Origin: Clostridium sp.
Lineage (GTDB): Bacteria; Bacillota; Dethiobacteria; Dethiobacterales; Dethiobacteraceae
Direction of reading: 5' to 3'
Assembly: GCA_018335695.1 (NCBI GenBank)
Contig: JAGXRV010000071.1
Coordinates: forward strand, 49,628-113,627
Length of the DNA: 64,000 nucleotides
Under the pieces are notes generated by a model. The model saw only the letters and a list, made by a program, of their open reading frames with translations, made no database searches and was not told where the DNA came from. A program made the translations under genes and the position numbers. This document shows, in pieces, positions 62,960 through 64,000 of the stretch. Position 1 is the stretch's first letter, and each line of letters opens with the position of its first letter.

Positions 62960-63022
62960 CTACTTCTGCATCTCTTCGCTTATTCCTGCTTCTTCTGGAA
63001 AAAGAATCAACTTTTCGGCCAA
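62960..63022 (-). CDS. Possible 20-residue leader ORF between riboswitch terminator and methyltransferase
   Basis: From TTG 63022 the minus strand reads MAEKLILFPEEAGISEEMQK and stops at TAG. AGGGG lies eight bases upstream. It is short, so chance is quite possible; amino-acid composition looks protein-like and acidic. If real it would be a leader peptide in the ~190-base space after the riboswitch. Confidence 0.3.
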   Translation of the reverse strand: MAEKLILFPEEAGISEEMQK

Positions 63023-63090
63023 ACCACCGACCCCTAGGAACTAAGAGCCGGCAATCAGTATTAAACAATAACGGACAGTAAACCCTCAGC

Positions 63091-63121
63091 AAAAACAAAA
63101 TTCCCGGTCAAATCCGGGAAT
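63091..63121 (-). terminator. Intrinsic terminator of the cobalamin riboswitch
   Basis: Minus strand: ATTCCCGG-ATTTGA-CCGGGAAT, perfect eight-pair stem, then TTTGTTTTTG. It lies 50 bases after the B12 aptamer and is the probable expression platform for B12-induced termination. Confidence 0.85.
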
Positions 63122-63171
63122 ACATAATTAACCGCACGTCCCCTTGACCCGAGGGCACGTCACAGACTGGA

Positions 63172-63325
63172 TACAGGCAGGTTTCCTGACTGCCGATCAT
63201 AGCCTTGCAGCGACTTCCCCTAAATAGAGTGTCCTCTTTGCTGCTAGGCTCCCGGTTACAGTGGCGGGACCGCTCGGGCTTTTCACCCGATTCCCTTTTA
63301 CCTCCGCATGGAGCACCTGTTTCCT
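63172..63325 (-). ncRNA. Cobalamin riboswitch (B12 element)
   Basis: The minus strand carries the conserved blocks in order: AACAGGTGCTCC, AAAAGGGAAT, CGGGTGAAAAGCCCGAGCGG, CCCGCCACTGTAACCGGG, and the B12 box CAGTCAGGAAACCTGCC. The closing stem pairs ACAGGTG with the end of the element. Placed about 270 bases upstream of the methyltransferase-nikABCDE operon, it should repress that operon when adenosylcobalamin or a related corrinoid is plentiful. The 592-base stretch 62904-63496 holds this element, its terminator, the possible leader ORF and a REP. Confidence 0.95.
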
Positions 63326-63382
63326 TGTTATTAACTTTGTCTATATCCTAACAAACTCAATCCTAAAATGCAATAGGCAGAA

Positions 63383-63422
63383 GGTGTCAGGGGGACGGGG
63401 TTCTTGTCACATGATTGACACC
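63383..63422. repeat. REP palindrome with core GGGGGACGG
   Basis: GGTGTCA (63383-63389) pairs with TGACACC (63416-63422); between them is GGGGGACGGGGTTCTTGTCA. The core GGGGGACGG plus TTCTTG is shared with the motifs bounding the RAYT remnant at 7184-7362, so both belong to one REP family in this genome. It lies between the divergent nik leader and the LysM gene. Confidence 0.7.
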
Positions 63423-63496
63423 CTTTCTGAAATTGCCGCATAAAATATGGCGATACTGAATCTAAATTAAATCATTGCAGGAAAGGAGGTCGTTAT

Positions 63497-64000
63497 ATGG
63501 TTTATCATGATCAGGATAGTCACCCTGAATTGTGCAAAGAGTGCGCAAAAGAGGAGCATCACACCCAGCTATACGATAATATGCACCTAGGAGGGTCGGT
63601 GGTCGATCCTTTGCAGGTGTATAGTATGACCCTTGAGGCGATCTTGCAAGCCCAGCGGCAGCTATTATCTCTCGACCCTGCCGCTTTGCAGTTCGTTGCC
63701 CAGCAAGCCACCTGCCGGGTTCCCGCTACCTGCCCGCCAGGGTTTCAGGGAAGGTATACGGTAAGATCTGGAGATACCATGTTTTTTATTGCCCGGCGGT
63801 TTGGAGTCACATTGCAGGCTTTAATTAGCGCCAACCCGCACATTTCCAACCCTAATCTGATTTTCCCCTGTGACGTACTTTGTGTGCCTGGGGTGGATAT
63901 TTGCCGGGTTCCCACTACTTGTCCTTCCGGATTTCAGGAAAGGTACACAGTAAAGCAGGGAGATACGATGTCTCTAATCGCCCGGCGGTTAGGGATCACA
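63497..64000 (+). CDS. LysM-repeat protein (cut by window edge)
   Basis: 168 codons are in the window and the frame is open at the end. ATG 63497 has AAAGGAGGT upstream. The N-terminal ~70 residues are hydrophilic with two Cys (CKECAKEE) and no signal peptide. Then follow two LysM modules, each introduced by a Cys-rich linker C-R-V-P-x-T-C-P-x-G-F-Q: RYTVRSGDTMFFIARRFGVT (from about residue 92) and RYTVKQGDTMSLIARRLGIT at the cut edge. LysM domains bind peptidoglycan or chitin-like glycans; such Cys-linked repeats are common in clostridial spore-coat or surface proteins. Role inferred only. Confidence 0.88.
   Translation, partial: MVYHDQDSHPELCKECAKEEHHTQLYDNMHLGGSVVDPLQVYSMTLEAILQAQRQLLSLDPAALQFVAQQATCRVPATCPPGFQGRYTVRSGDTMFFIARRFGVTLQALISANPHISNPNLIFPCDVLCVPGVDICRVPTTCPSGFQERYTVKQGDTMSLIARRLGIT

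Noticed and set aside
1..64000. Search by eye for tRNA, rRNA, tmRNA and SRP RNA
   Set aside because: No cloverleaf with the T-loop GGTTCGA-type signature in context, and no rRNA-like sequence was found.

Overview
The window reads as chromosome of an endospore-forming, probably anaerobic member of the Bacillota (a Clostridia- or Peptococcaceae-like lineage). The grounds are gene order and content: the minus strand carries dprA-topA-trmFO-xerC-hslV-hslU, and the block rqcH / yloB / yicC / remA / gmk / rpoZ / coaBC / priA / def / fmt / rsmB / rlmN / prpC / prkC / rsgA / rpe follows the order of the Bacillus subtilis ylo region. Sporulation-linked families (YtaF, a SpoIIM-like protein, a GerMN-domain lipoprotein-like protein, a LysM protein) and T-rich Gram-positive style terminators fit this. 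The genus cannot be fixed from the sequence alone.

Layout. 1-6476: protease/recombination/topoisomerase operon, read leftward from a good promoter at 6448-6476. 6579-7362: GerMN-domain gene and a decayed REP-associated tyrosine transposase (RAYT) fragment. 7364-12637: oligopeptide ABC transporter oppABCDF. 12726-18273: ytaF, mutM, polA, and an ECF sigma/anti-sigma pair coupled directly to polA. 18297-22032: complete riboflavin operon ribDEBAH behind an FMN riboswitch with its own promoter. 22024-40990: the conserved translation, phospho-signalling and nucleotide block; relative to B. subtilis it has a DUF116 gene and a zinc-protease gene between fmt and rsmB, and an inverted spoIIM-like gene between coaBC and priA. 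41099-43077: rqcH on the plus strand behind a strong promoter and four 43-bp tandem repeats. 43078-44121: gene-free kilobase with two ~300-bp direct repeats.

44122-51501 is accessory: an excisionase-type regulator, a large membrane GGDEF/EAL protein, an orphan GalT-like protein, small membrane proteins, an RHH/RelE toxin-antitoxin pair with a visible operator, and a ferric-reductase-like flavoprotein. 51665-56477 is an operon joining a sodium:solute symporter (and small partner) to two phenylacetate-CoA-ligase-like enzymes, i.e. uptake and CoA activation of an organic acid. 56795-63325 is the most interesting unit: a cobalamin riboswitch with an intrinsic terminator upstream of a SAM methyltransferase and a NikABCDE-type importer, suggesting cobalt or cobalt-chelate uptake controlled by B12. 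The window ends inside a LysM-repeat protein. No tRNA, rRNA or CRISPR array was seen.
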